A stretch of DNA of 64,000 nucleotides. Origin: Rhyacophila brunnea (Eukaryota > Arthropoda > Insecta > Trichoptera > Rhyacophilidae). Positions 21,476-33,020 of the stretch are shown in pieces. The stretch lies in the NCBI GenBank assembly GCA_022495005.1, contig JAGYXB010001576.1, forward strand, positions 558,001 through 622,000, in the 5' to 3' direction. The notes beneath the pieces are model-generated. The model had not been told where the DNA came from, searched no databases, and saw only the letters and a list, made by a program, of their open reading frames with translations. A program made the translations under genes and the position numbers. The stretch's first letter is position 1. Every line of letters starts with the position of its first letter.

Positions 21476-23836
21476 GAAACTTAGTAATAACGAAAATATC
21501 TTTCCATTAAAAATTCAGCTCACTAGCTTTGAAAGGTTCGCGATATCTAAGTTACTTCCGTTGCCTTTCGACGTTTTTGGTGACCAGAAACGACATGTGC
21601 AGATTTGCGAATAATTAGTCTGATATTTTGTTAGTAATGTGTATCCATACAACACTTTCATTAGATATTGGACTCATGAAAGGATGATAAATATAATGTA
21701 TAAAAAATGAGGCGGCATTCTGGCGCTGCCTAGGGGCGGCATTGTACCAAGGAACGTCACTGTTTCCATGCACCCACAAATCCGCAAAACGTAGCAGCGT
21801 GTTAACAAGTAAACTCGTAACACGATTTCTGAATAATTAACATGGAATTCAGAATCTATCTTCGGAATGAGAGAAGATGGTGAAGGAGCTCCTCAAAGTT
21901 GAAAATGTTTTAAAAAAAATAACAAAGGGGTAGCAGTTAACAACTTCAGTACTTTCAATTGAAAATGAAACGAACGTAGCCAGTAGCAAAGCAAATGAGT
22001 CGGTTCTTATGTCAGAAATTATAGAAAACGTCGAGTTAGCTTCACTCATCTATGCATCGCTACTTAACTGTGGATTTAACGGAGGTAGAGTATAGGTACC
22101 TACGCTTCATAACTTTTCACTCCGGCTCATGAAAATGATGTACCTAATATATTCTAAAAATACTTTTACTTATATATTATAATATATTTATTTAATTATT
22201 ACTACATACATACCTATAAAAGTGAATATCATTTGATCTAATTGTAATACAGGTAAAGTGGCGTATCAGTGTAGTAAAACGTACATATTCTCTATCTGAC
22301 ACCGTGTCCGGAAATCTGTATGTAAGCATTTGTTTGTATCTCATTTAATTGGGTGCTGTTGTATCAAGGAATACAAGGGAAATACAGATGAAAATAGGTA
22401 AGTAAATGAATTACAAAGACAGTCATAATAAATGATCTAATATATTTATATAAAATTCTGGTAGGCGATCGTAAAATAAATGTTAGCAAACTGTGATTAT
22501 TTAGAATACTTAGATGAACAACCACAAAATGTTCCAGAAATGCCATCTAGTGCCGTACACGTATGGAAAAAACCTATCAAAAAATATTTTATTGCTACTT
22601 GAATAACTATAAAATTATAGATCTTGCTACTTTTTCTACATTTACAGTGTATTTGGAAATCTACATAATATTATTTTCAACATATTACATAAGATTAAGG
22701 AAATATAAAAGATTTTTTTATCAATTAATATCTGCATTATCAGATAGTTATTTGATTTTGATTCCAATAAATATCAAACAATTAATACATATTCTACTCT
22801 ACACTAATCTACACTACTGTTTGCAATGCTCTACGAATAACTTGTTATTTTTTATCTCAATGCTATACAGCTATCTCTTTCCGGTAAGACAGCTCAGGGT
22901 AAACTATGCTACGGTGAAATGTAATACATACAATGTACATTTAACCACCTGACCATCTAAGGCAGCGGGAGGAGGAGGAGTTGATAAAATTTTGTAGGTG
23001 ACAATGACTTCCGCATTTATCCCGCCTACTACATAATTACGGCATCCCGTCGCTTCACCCACGGACGCCTGCACTTTTCCGGGAACATTCCCCCTACCCA
23101 AAACCTCAGCACTTTGAGTATAGCGGCGAACACCTGACCTACAGCTATAGCTAAGAGTTATAGCGACCTATCGCATCCACAAGTGGTTTCGAATATGCCT
23201 AGCCTAACGGTTATAAAGTATTATTAATAGGATTCGTTGGTGTCCGTTGGTATCGTCTGCGCTGTCTTGTCTTTTAGAGATGCCGCATCAGATTATAAAA
23301 GCAAACGTCGGATGCCTCAGATGGTTGCACCAATTCATGAGCACCACGGGTCTTCTTCTGACACGACACAGGTATTTGAGAACATTCAGGAGGCTTTGTA
23401 TTTCTTGAATTTTATGGCCTGATCGTCAATAATTCATAAACCAAATCTGGCTTCAAAGTGTTGCTATAATATGGCAACTGTTTCACGTTATTATTCTGTG
23501 GGGCTGCGTATCATAAAAACTTGATAATATATTATTTTGAAATAATATCGTAATAGAGCATTTTTTATTTATAGACATCTGTTGAACAGTAGTTAAACTT
23601 TTACAAAGAAAATAGGTTTGAAACTTTGCTATAGTTATAAGCTTTATCGTTTTACACACAGGGGAATGAACTGCTGTCAAAGCACTTTTATTATCTGTTC
23701 CGTATAAAGTGGCAAAGTAAAAGAACACGTCGACAACGGTGTCCGATAAAACACAGAACGTAGCAAGTTCACAGCTGTCTTACCAGTCATAGAAACTCGT
23801 GTCCGACAACTTAATCCTTTAAATAAGTAGCAAATA
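21476..23836. other. non-coding stretch upstream of DAP1
   Basis: Mostly AT-rich. A less AT-rich patch at 22950-23420 has short frames (for example RRMPQMVAPIHEHHGSSSDT at about 23300) of no recognised family. The DAP1 promoter should lie near 23700-23836, but no certain TATA or initiator can be picked. Confidence 0.4.
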
Positions 23837-23888
23837 ATGTCTTCAAACGAGGATGCATGTCAACTCAAAGCCGGCCACCCCCCAGCAG
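23837..23888 (+). CDS. DAP1: DAP1 coding exon 1
   Basis: Seventeen codons plus one base, starting at the first ATG after a short AT-rich leader. The conserved KAGHPPA at its end identifies the family even though the exon is only 52 bp. The splice donor is AG|GTAATA. Confidence 0.9.
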
Positions 23889-26800
23889 GTAATATCAAAA
23901 ATATTTTTAACGATGACGAGCTTTGTTTTTGTTTTCTTTCAACTCGCGTTCTCATATTCGGTGCCCATGACTATGTCGACATCGTTGCACGCTATTCAAT
24001 AATCAAACTTTCCCTCTTCGCGTAATTCATTTTTAATAATAAATCTATTTAATATTCATAACTTCCATCGCATACCCATTGTACAATACTGACTCCAATA
24101 CAAATGATTGCGAAATTATGACATGAGTATAATATCAATAACCTATTCTCTTATCTTGACCCTTCATAATACACAGATTTTCTAACTAATGTGTACTCCT
24201 TGTGTATTTTAATTTTGCACAATGTCTTCCAAGATACTTTAATATTATACATTCTGATGTATGTACTTATACAGTCTTGTTTAGAATACAAAAGATTTGC
24301 CTATAGAAATCGTGTGTCATAGGCTTTAAAATATTATCATTCATTGTCTTGTCTATGACTATGAGACAATATTATAATCAGGCCACAAAGTTAATATTTA
24401 CAAGGTGCAGTTGCATCATAACTGTCTTGTCTAATAATCACTCCTTGATCTATAAATTCATTACAAATAAAAACTTTCACCACTACACATTAATGTCAAG
24501 TAATATAGAAATAATAAAAGATATTACATAAAGAAAACCTTGAAGTTTGAAGGCACAGTGTTGCCCACATACATCTCAGAGATTTTGCAGGAAATCTGGG
24601 GGTGTCCAATTAGAATACAGTGATCATTTTTTTGTTAGTGTTTATGTCAATCATCTCGGAAATTAAATCGACAATGCTCATGTTTTGTCTGACAATATTT
24701 TAATTTTCTTGCGGTACGGCGATGCAATATTGTACTAATCGCACAAATGTCGTGCTCAATTTGGACACACGTGTTTGTTCCATGCAGTTTATCGTGAATT
24801 TCGCCCGCATTAAATGCAACGCATCGTCCTGTTCCCATGTAACTATGGCGTAACATGATAGTTAAATTAGCTGCAGACTCTTTTGTAGCAATCATCACAC
24901 TATCATTGCCCGCAACTGTAATAAACCGCAAGCATTTCAATTTCAATAGAATTTTAGATTCACTTGGTTGATCAATTCCATAATTTTTTGGAATTCGAGT
25001 AGTGTCTTATGACGGACTCGTTCAGTGATGGAGGATTCATACATTGTCCTTCCAATTTATACAAATGCAGTAACTACATAAATATTACAAGAGGTATTGT
25101 CGCAATTAACAAATCATAACAGCCCCTACTGATCTAGTTATGATTAGGGCTATACCTCAGCTGAGGCATGGTCTAAAAAGATCATGACTACGCGACACGT
25201 GACGAACAAAACATAATTTGTCATAAAAATTCAACATGCGTACATTCAATGTTATGTTTAATGTTATATTAGTAATAATAATAATATATTCATTGACATG
25301 TTTTCTTTTTCAAGTAAATGCTTAACGTCTTTTAGTCATCTTTACACAATTTAAGAATATATTCCTCCGACGCCATCATAAAACAAATTGACGTGTTCAC
25401 AGCTCGACTATCGCTCTCCGATTGGCAACTTCGTCCCATCTATTGTTGAAAATTATTTGTTTCACTGATGTATGCTCTTAAGGAAATTTATACGCTTATC
25501 GCTCTATTGTTTTGTTTTGACAACAAAACATACATATTAAAGTTCGTCACTCATTTAATGCTGAGAGGTATACTTGCTACAAATTATTAAATATGCAGAT
25601 ATTGCAAAGATAAAGTCGGTCCTCATAGTGCAATGCGTAAGGTACTGAGCTCCGGGTTTGTTTCCCAGTGAGGTCACAATAGATGTATATTATTTTCTCA
25701 GTCTGGATGTTTGTGATTGTTTCATTTCTATTACTAATTATGTTGCTGTTTCACTACATTACTGTCATTAGACCTCATGGTATATTGTTGTGTTAAAAAA
25801 AGAATAAGTACTTATATATTTTTAAAAAAACCCGAAACTTGAATGAATGTTTTTTTAATTGCTGCATAAATTCACCATTTCGAACACAAAACATGTTCAA
25901 CTAGTGCTGGAACTAAAGTATTCATATTCTTATACGAATGCGGCTTATGTCTGTAAAAGGAGGACCGTATCAATTATTGTACATGGATAGTTGGCCAAAA
26001 TATATACAGTAGGCGCTCGGTAATCCGGCACCCATATTTTTTCACCTATTTGTCGAAAATGCCGAATTTCTATAGGAAATAATTCTATCACAGAGTTGCC
26101 AACTTTCGTGAAATTTCCACCTTTTTGGTTGTACTCAGGGTTTCGTGTCTACATTTTTTGTCTGCCATTTTGTTTAAGTGACGCTTTCACGCGCGAGAGT
26201 AACAAACAAACATGTGTTTATCTGTTAGGGTCCGGCACCGAACTGCCGAGCAAACGGCTCTCCGCTCTGTAATCTGGCAGTTTAATGTGAAACCTGTCGG
26301 ATTATAGAGCTGAGTTGCAAAATGCTGAACTATTGGACATACCGGATTACCAAGCACCTACTGTATACCTAATTGATACACATTTATATTTTTTATGTTG
26401 TGATGTAAACGTTACGATTATTCAAACAAAATATACTAACTGTTGTCCAACGTTTATTGCCAATCTCATAGCAGATACTATGTAAAAATTGCTGCTAATT
26501 TGTTACTCAACTTCCAAGATTACTTTTTTTTATTTATTTAATCGTCATTGGTGTAAGTCAGAACTGCATCTGTAATTTAGAAGGCCCATTACTGACCACT
26601 TTAGAAGAGTCCGTTACTGAACAAATAATTTCATAAAATATAAACTAAACTTCAGTCATGAGTCATGACTCATGACGCCATGCTAATAATTAATAATGTA
26701 TCTGGGTTTTCTTTGTGAAATCTTTTATAATAGAAACTGGATTTAGTCAATAGCATTTTTATTATTTGCCTAATTTCCATATTACAGTAAAATTCGTACG

Positions 26801-27115
26801 TTTTGATGTGTTAATTTTTTTCGAATTCTCTTTGTTGACAGTATATTCTTTTTGATTTCAGTTAAAGCCGGCGGCATGCGCATAACGCAGCACAAAGAAG
26901 GCCACCTTGGCAAAGCGTCGAAAGAAATAATTGGCGATGTCACCGGACTGTCGGGCCCCTCCAACATTCCAACGAATCCGGCCACCGTAGGCGGAGCGCC
27001 GGCCCAAAAAGCCACCGAATTCGTCCAAGTAGCTGCACAAGTCGCCCATATTCCTAAGCCACCAGTCGCGCACGCCAACAAACCACAGGGAAATATCCAC
27101 CAACCCAAAAAGTGA
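23837..27115 (+). CDS. DAP1: death-associated protein 1 homologue (DAP1), two exons
   Basis: Exon 1 is 23837-23888, MSSNEDACQLKAGHPPA plus one base before GTAATA. Exon 2 is 26862-27115, after TTTGATTTCAG. The joined codon G+TT gives Val, restoring the family signature KAGHPPAVKAGGMR at residues 11-24. The product is 101 residues against about 102 in mammals. Exon 2 ends with another family feature, VAAQVAHIPKPP followed by HQPKK. DAP1 is a small, proline-rich, probably disordered cytosolic protein. In mammals it is an mTOR substrate that restrains autophagy, and that role is inferred here by homology. The 2,973-bp intron holds a TTAA MITE, a SINE and a pogo-like MITE. No signal peptide or membrane segment is seen. 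Confidence 0.92.
24647..24946 (-). CDS. unassigned open frame antisense within the DAP1 intron
   Basis: One hundred codons without a stop, with a balanced composition (Cys, His, Gly and Arg all present) that is unusual for this AT-rich background. It includes AGNDSVMIATKESAANLTI and ends RFNFRDD. I do not recognise the family. There is a faint resemblance in spacing to the BTB-like fold of elongin C, too weak to name it. It could be a decayed retrocopy, a transposon piece or a chance frame. Confidence 0.25.
   Translation of the reverse strand: MKLKCLRFITVAGNDSVMIATKESAANLTIMLRHSYMGTGRCVAFNAGEIHDKLHGTNTCVQIEHDICAISTILHRRTARKLKYCQTKHEHCRFNFRDD
25144..25481 (+). mobile_element. TTAA-flanked MITE family, copy E (in the DAP1 intron)
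   Basis: Starts near 25147 with GGCTATACCTCAGCTGAGGC and ends GTTTCACTGATGTATGCTC plus TTAA (25478-25481). The left flank has decayed to TTAG. Confidence 0.75.
25616..25800 (+). mobile_element. tRNA-Arg-like SINE (in the DAP1 intron)
   Basis: Head GTCCTCATAGTGCAATGCGT with a deleted anticodon arm, B-box CGGGTTTGTTTCCC and pairing end TGAGGTC. The body continues through ATTACTAATTATGTTGCTGT to TGTTGTGTTAAAAAAAG. Confidence 0.75.
26007..26363. mobile_element. pogo/Tigger-like MITE (in the DAP1 intron)
   Basis: Starts CAGTAGGCGCTCGGTAATCC and ends in the reverse complement of CAGTAGGTGCTTGGTAATCC, with TA on both sides. The CAGT start and TA duplication fit the pogo/Tigger group. It also contains an inner CGAACTGCCGAGC region. 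Non-coding. Confidence 0.8.
26862..27115 (+). CDS. DAP1: DAP1 coding exon 2
   Basis: Two bases complete Val18, then 83 codons and stop TGA at 27113-27115. It begins KAGGMRITQHKEGHLGKASK and ends GNIHQPKK. The exon is clearly GC-richer than the flanks, as expected for coding sequence here. Confidence 0.93.
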
Positions 27116-28340
27116 ATCCACACCAACTTAAGATCCGATAGAATGTCCCAAGACAACAGAATGCTGCATCAGCTCCAAGCCTATTAAAACAAAATTTAAA
27201 TTCAGTTTATGGTACACATTATTTATATCAAAATCCACATTGTCTCATTTTATAAGATACCAAAGGTACTGCCCATTGATTTATGCAAGAAATAATTCAA
27301 ACCTTCTTGGTGATGCCAAACTATGCATTAATGATTGTATTAATTAATGTCTATTTTATCTGTGGTATTTGCTCAATTTACGATAAGTACAAAATATTAG
27401 AAACTTAAATTTCTTCATGTAAACCGAGAAAACATACTGAAATGGTAAATGTCATAAAATTAACCTTCATATACCTACTATCATTATTTCAAGAGTTTCA
27501 AATGAAAGATATCACAAAACTTAGTAAAACTATATGTATATATCTCGTAATTGGCAATTTTATACTTATCATAAATTCACCAAAGACAATAGATGGAACT
27601 CAAGAGTTAAAGTAGTGTCTGAGAAGGGCACATCATATTTCACTTTATCCGCATTATCTGTCAAAATATCTTTGGTTTCTTGATTTCAAAAAATGTCGAT
27701 TATATAATAAACTATTTAACGTGAAAAATTGTAGCTGCGATTTGATGTTTTAAAAATTTCTTAGTAGATTTGTGGTGTTTACAGCATTATTGCTGTTTTG
27801 AAATATTCTTATCATTTTCATACATTCATCAGACTACAATAAATAATTTTCAATATAAGTGTGTCAATCGTGCATTGAAGTCATATTAAAAACAACATGT
27901 ATGTAATGTTTATTACTTCTAATATTACGTCCTATGTAAAAAAAAAATGAATTTATTACTTTATAAGGATTTTTTTTATATAAGCTACCTTGCTCTGAAT
28001 TTTTTTTATGTAATAAATAATATTGATTCGTTATAATTATTACTGTCCCAAAAATTTTATGACATTTTGTCTGACAAAAAGAATGTAAAATCATTTATCA
28101 ATTGCACAAAATATAATGTCACTTTCTTGTCACAAATTTTGGCAAATTAAACTTGACGAAATGTCATATCATTTTATTTGTAATTCAGAGCATTGCAGCC
28201 ATATTTTTTATCCAATAAAAACTATCTTATCTTTCCTTTGTAATTTTATTGAAGGTGTCTTAATTATTTAGGTGCAATATTGCTTAAATTCAAATATTAC
28301 ATCGTTCTGTTATATTTGATGTCGTTTAAATGAAGAAGTA
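27116..28340 (+). other. probable DAP1 3' UTR and downstream flank
   Basis: AT-rich, with no credible coding frame. AATAAA occurs at 27838-27843 and 28214-28219. Either could end the DAP1 transcript; no choice can be made from sequence alone. Confidence 0.4.
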
Positions 28341-28717
28341 CAGTAAAACCTCGTTAATAAGAACATGGATAATTCGAAATTTTCACGAAAAAGTACTGGC
28401 ATATAAAAATATTCAATAAATCGTAATAAAGTACTCTATTTCATGAGTTCATTTCATTTCATTGAAAATTGTGACAGACTTTTCTTAAAACATCATAAAT
28501 TACTTATTTTAAGAAGGTAATAAAAATAATCTGACATTTTATGACCCATTAACACACACCGAATCGGAAATATGTGGGCACATCTATAATCGTAAACAAC
28601 GTTAATGAAAATCAAAAAAAAAAAAAAAATTCAAATTTTTAATATTCTTCCCCTATACAATTCGAATTTTTTTTCGATTTTCGGTCCCGTGGAATTCGTA
28701 TTAACGAGGTTTTACTG
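28341..28717. mobile_element. pogo/Tigger-like MITE, CAGTAAAACCTCG family
   Basis: Starts CAGTAAAACCTCGTTAATAA and ends TTAACGAGGTTTTACTG, flanked by TA. Related copies are at 46993, 50747, 58112, 58838 and 60866. Confidence 0.85.
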
Positions 28718-31640
28718 TATAACTTTTTAATTAATAAATGAATTATACAAAAATATATTCCAGCCACATGTCATAAATTTATTAATGTTGTTTCATCGTT
28801 GCAAAAAAGTAGATGCCTTGAATCAGGCCTGGATTTACCATAGCGCTAATATAGCTATAACCCAGGGCAGGATCCCTGGGTCTGAAATGTGACGGAAAAT
28901 GTCCCCAGATTTCCACAAATTAAATGCATTTAACCCTCTAATATTGAAAAATGTTAAATTTATTATGACTTTTCTAACAAAAAGCTAGAAGAATTATTTT
29001 GGACCTCCCAATGTGTATTTATTAGCCCAGGGTCCATTGAAGGGTAAATCCTACCCTACCTTAGATACAACCGTATGCCGTCAGAGCCTTATCATAATAT
29101 GTATGATTATATTGTGACAAATAATACAATTGTGAACCATGACAGATTGTTTACTTTAAAATAGAGTTGATGACAAAGATTCGGTCTCTTAGATTTAAAA
29201 AGATATCTGTTATCAGTCAATTACTGTCAACTCATTACTGCGGACCTGTTAATTACTTATTAATTACCACATTTAAATAACATGCTAATTATATCTAATG
29301 GGCAACAAAATAGTTGCGTTGGACGCACGTAATGAGTTAATAACCAATAATTATTTTAGAAATCATAATGCAATCTGCACATTTTATCCACTCTTCCCAT
29401 AAAATTACACAAAACATCAATCTTTTGAATTCGGTGAAATTATATCCATTCTCATTGTGATCAGGCTGGTTTCAATGTAACCATCTAGACTTTAGAAATA
29501 ATAATCTTTGACAGGATTTCACTTTTACCACACTCTTGCATTAATTGCAGTCAAAACTTTTGAGGTTTTTGATGCATTGTTTTTTTATGATTGTATTGAG
29601 GTATTTCATTTTTTTTTTTGAATAAATAGTAAATAATATATTAAATTCAACTCCAATCTAAATGTTTTGTATTTCACATTGAGATGATCGAAGATATATT
29701 ATTTCCATTTCCATCATCTTTGCAGATTTGCCATTCACTTGGTCTTTCTCTCGAAATTTTCAATCAAAAATATTTAAGGGTGGGTCATATCCATCTAAAA
29801 TCTGTCATATTATAATCGTTGGAAAGATATTATAAATCATGGTAACTAGGGCCAAGATAATTGATGGACTCAGAATAAAGTTTCATATGTAATTGAGGAT
29901 AGGTTTCAACAGGTTTACATCTTGAAAAAAACAACGGTTTAAGTCTTTCGATTTCTGAAACCTTTCTTTAAAAAGTCTGAATAGAAAAAAGAAATCGACA
30001 TTCTTAGTTATATAGATTTCTTTAAAAAAGTAATGTGCAATTGGTATATAATGAATTGATATAAGTAATGTTATGAAAATTTAAAAATTTACTTCGAATA
30101 GAGACGTATAGAGGAGAAGAAGTTTGTTGTGATTGATCAAAATTATAGGAATATCTTTCGTAAAATTCTTATTGACAAGTATTGATTTTGTAAATTCATT
30201 CGGAAAGTTTCCATGTTATTATATTTTATGATGACGTTGCAAGTATGAAAGACATTAAAAATTATCTCTTGATACTTTTTAAATTATAGTTAATTCTTAT
30301 CAGTCAAATTACGTGATTATTATAGAATATATTATTTCATTTAATCATTTCTGCCGAGTTAAAGATAACTTGTCTTGAATTTTTAATCTGGTTATTCATT
30401 ATATTTCAAGTTACACTATTCTTAGTTTATTACTGTTAATTATACAATCAATAATATTACAAAATAAGCTATATTCGTTTTTTTTAATCTACTTGGTGGG
30501 TGATGTATGAATTATAATGTTTTTGCTATTCCTGCGTATGAAATCTAAAACAGATAATTAATTACAATCAGGCAACTGATTGTATAATTTACTTTACCTG
30601 CAAATGTCTATAACTAAAAGTGTTAAACTCTGTTTTCTCTTTTTCATGGGACCATTGTTTTTACTACTTATTTCTATTTTTCCCACAATATATTACATTT
30701 TTATTTTTTTCATAATAAATGTAAATTTCATTTAAATCTACAGGTTATATTGGAGAGATATTAACACGAGTTTGATGCTTTGATACTGTTCTGCCAATCG
30801 GAGGAAATTATTTTTTTAATGTACATTTCCAGAAGATTGTAATAATTGAATACATTAATAAAATAGTTTTAAATGAAATCGAGTTTTCTCTCTGCTCACA
30901 AATATTCCCTAAGTCCTATAAATTTAATCAGCGCCTTGTACGTGGTGTGGTGCGAACCCGCCTCTATTTACATGATGTACATTTTCACTATCAAGAAAAA
31001 ATGATTAACTGCTGACCAGTTAATTACCACATTTAATTATCATGCTAATAGTATCTAATGGCCACGCGTTTTTAGCGGTAAAAGACTTAATATAAAAGAA
31101 AAGTAGGTACCTTAGGATTTATTAAAAATTGACATCTTCAGTTCACTGTTGGTAAATATTTCTTCTGGATTGGTAAATATTCAAGGAACTTGTATCAAAA
31201 GTGGCAGTTTTGCAACTCACTATGCTTGGCAGTGGCGGTTTTGCCCCAAACCAAATTCAAGCTGATCGTTAATCTTGGTGTCAATAGTTGAAACCACTTG
31301 TTCATAGATAAATAGTACTTTCTACAATTAACACTACCTACTGCTGGCCAAGTGGCTGGAACAAGTTGGGGCTGTGACTCACATACTTGCTCTAGTATAT
31401 TCTGCTACTCTCTGGGCCCTAAGTGCCCATGTCAATAATGTCGACACACAACACATAATTAGTATCCCCTATCCTCTATTCTGCTTCCATAGCCACCAAG
31501 GGAATATAAAAAAATTTTAAACACGAAACTCTCGCTATATGCTGATGTCTCCACTCGAGGAACCCTTTCTGGATTACACGAGAGGAGCTGCTGCAGAGTG
31601 AGCGAGTTGCAAGGGATTACTGGCTAGCACCCGGCATGAG
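28718..31640. other. AT-rich non-coding stretch
   Basis: No gene. A block GTTAATTACCACATTTAA with CATGCTAATTATATCTAATG occurs at about 29260-29305 and again at 31018-31060, so an old dispersed repeat is likely. Confidence 0.4.
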
Positions 31641-31945
31641 TCTTCTTCGGCCATATCCATCCTTTAGTTGAAGCATATGGACACCACACGGCGCCTCCAA
31701 GAATCCCTGTCGCTCGCCAGTTTTCTTGCATCATTCCTGGTCATACCGACATCCCATATCGCCGTATACACTCTGTAGATAGTATTTAGTGCCCTTCCAA
31801 GACACCGGAATCTGGTTGGCTTGAAGAACAGGCAAGCCAGGTTGAAGTTCTCTTCTGCCATCCACAGCACGTGGCCAAGCCAGATCCAATGTCACTTCTT
31901 CACACTCGGCTTGATGAGTACCTGCTTTGTCCGCTCTCTTATCAG
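31641..31945 (-). pseudogene. LINE family A 3' fragment, copy 2
   Basis: The minus strand encodes WLGHVLWMAEENFNLACLFF, then WDVGMTRNDARKLASDRDSW and RRRVVSICFN with a stop, and the tail GGCCGAAGAAG. It reads uninterrupted through the point where the foldback sits in copy 1, which makes it the empty-site control for 6853-8344. Confidence 0.8.
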
Positions 31946-32597
31946 AATTGTATCGAAAGAAACTATCATATTGGAAGAAAAGTATCTACTACTAGTACTA
32001 CTTGCAAGTACCGGTATTGACGATCCTGCTGGATGAGCTTCCTGGCTTTAGGCTTCCGAATAAATATAGCATGTGTCCGAACCGAAGCCGATGTGGGCAT
32101 TCCAGATGTGTTTATATGATGCACAAGTGGGACCTAAAAGAGACCCCACTTTGTGAGTGAGGTGAGATACAGGGCACATCGTGGAGTCGTGCACCATGTA
32201 TGCCTTCCCCGGACGAGTTTCAGTTAAACACCAGACCAAACCGAAGACTGTTGTGTGCCTTGCCTTGCCGGTCTTTTTATTTATGTGGTTTTATTTTCTA
32301 ATGCATATATTTTTTTAAACTAACTGTTTTTCTTTTACTATCGCCATATAGTATTATCACATACTTAATATAAATAATATATAGTACCTACCGGGGCTTT
32401 TTTGTAATGTAACGCGGTGGAACGGCGGTCCGGCACCTTTTGTCATGGTATTTTTAACGTTTCAAGAGCAATTAGACAAAACAATGTTCACGCATACATA
32501 GTACAAGTTAATTTTCCTGAATCATCTCATATGAAAAGACACATCTGAAAAACTATCGTGTTTGATATTATATGCATTGAATTCTATTACCATTTCT
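31946..32597. other. non-coding stretch between LINE and Tigger relics
   Basis: No gene supported. It may include further decayed LINE or Tigger sequence (a GAAGCCTAAAGCCAGGAAGC match to 19.4 kb lies at 32034-32056). Confidence 0.35.
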
Positions 32598-32783
32598 TCA
32601 AGTCTTCCTGGCTTTCCTTGTGACCAAAAGCTTCAGTTTGTGTGTCCCGGTTGCATTGTAGCACGGCATAATTATGATGCGGTCCTTGGGCACTTTCCTC
32701 CCTGGTACATTACTTTCTCCGTGATGAACGTACGTTTTACGAAGAAGTTTCCAAAATAAACCCGTCTCATCTGCGTTGTATAC
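32598..32783 (-). pseudogene. pogo/Tigger DDE transposase fragment
   Basis: Sixty-one codons on the minus strand: VYNADETGLFWKLL, GRKVPKDRIIIMPC and NATGTHKLKLLVTRKARK, ending in TGA at 32600-32598, with an in-frame TAA just before. NADETG and NATGTHKLKLL are landmarks of Tigger/jerky-type transposases; the D of NADETG is the first catalytic Asp. A pogo-type end with TA lies at 32928, so this is the core of a largely deleted element. Confidence 0.8.
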
Positions 32784-32928
32784 TTACTTGTATGCGGCTG
32801 ACTACTGAATTTGACAATCGAATACCTGCGAATTACAGAGCTTGATTTTGTGCTTTCAACTAGTAAAAATAACGGCGGATTATAGTAGTTGTTGGATAAT
32901 CGAGTGGCGGATTACTGAGAGTGTACTG
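32784..32928 (-). mobile_element. terminal part of the Tigger remnant
   Basis: On the minus strand the sequence starts CAGTACACTCTCAGTAATCC next to TA at 32929-32930 and leads into the transposase fragment. The other end of the element was not found. Confidence 0.55.
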
Positions 32929-33020
32929 TACTTCGATAAAATAGTACTCTTTATTTTTCAATACCATTTAACAATACCAGTGTGCTGTTTTTATGTTTGA
33001 TAAAACATCGAGTATGTATA

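Noticed and set aside
22563..22952. 129-residue hydrophobic open frame
   Set aside because: Composition is dominated by Tyr, Ile, Leu, Phe and Asn as expected from AT-rich DNA. No motif, splice context or homologue is seen.
26782..27156. Minus-strand open frames opposite DAP1 exon 2
   Set aside because: Antisense shadows of the DAP1 coding exon.
32562..32759. Plus-strand 65-residue open frame
   Set aside because: Antisense of the Tigger transposase fragment, whose minus-strand frame carries the recognisable motifs.
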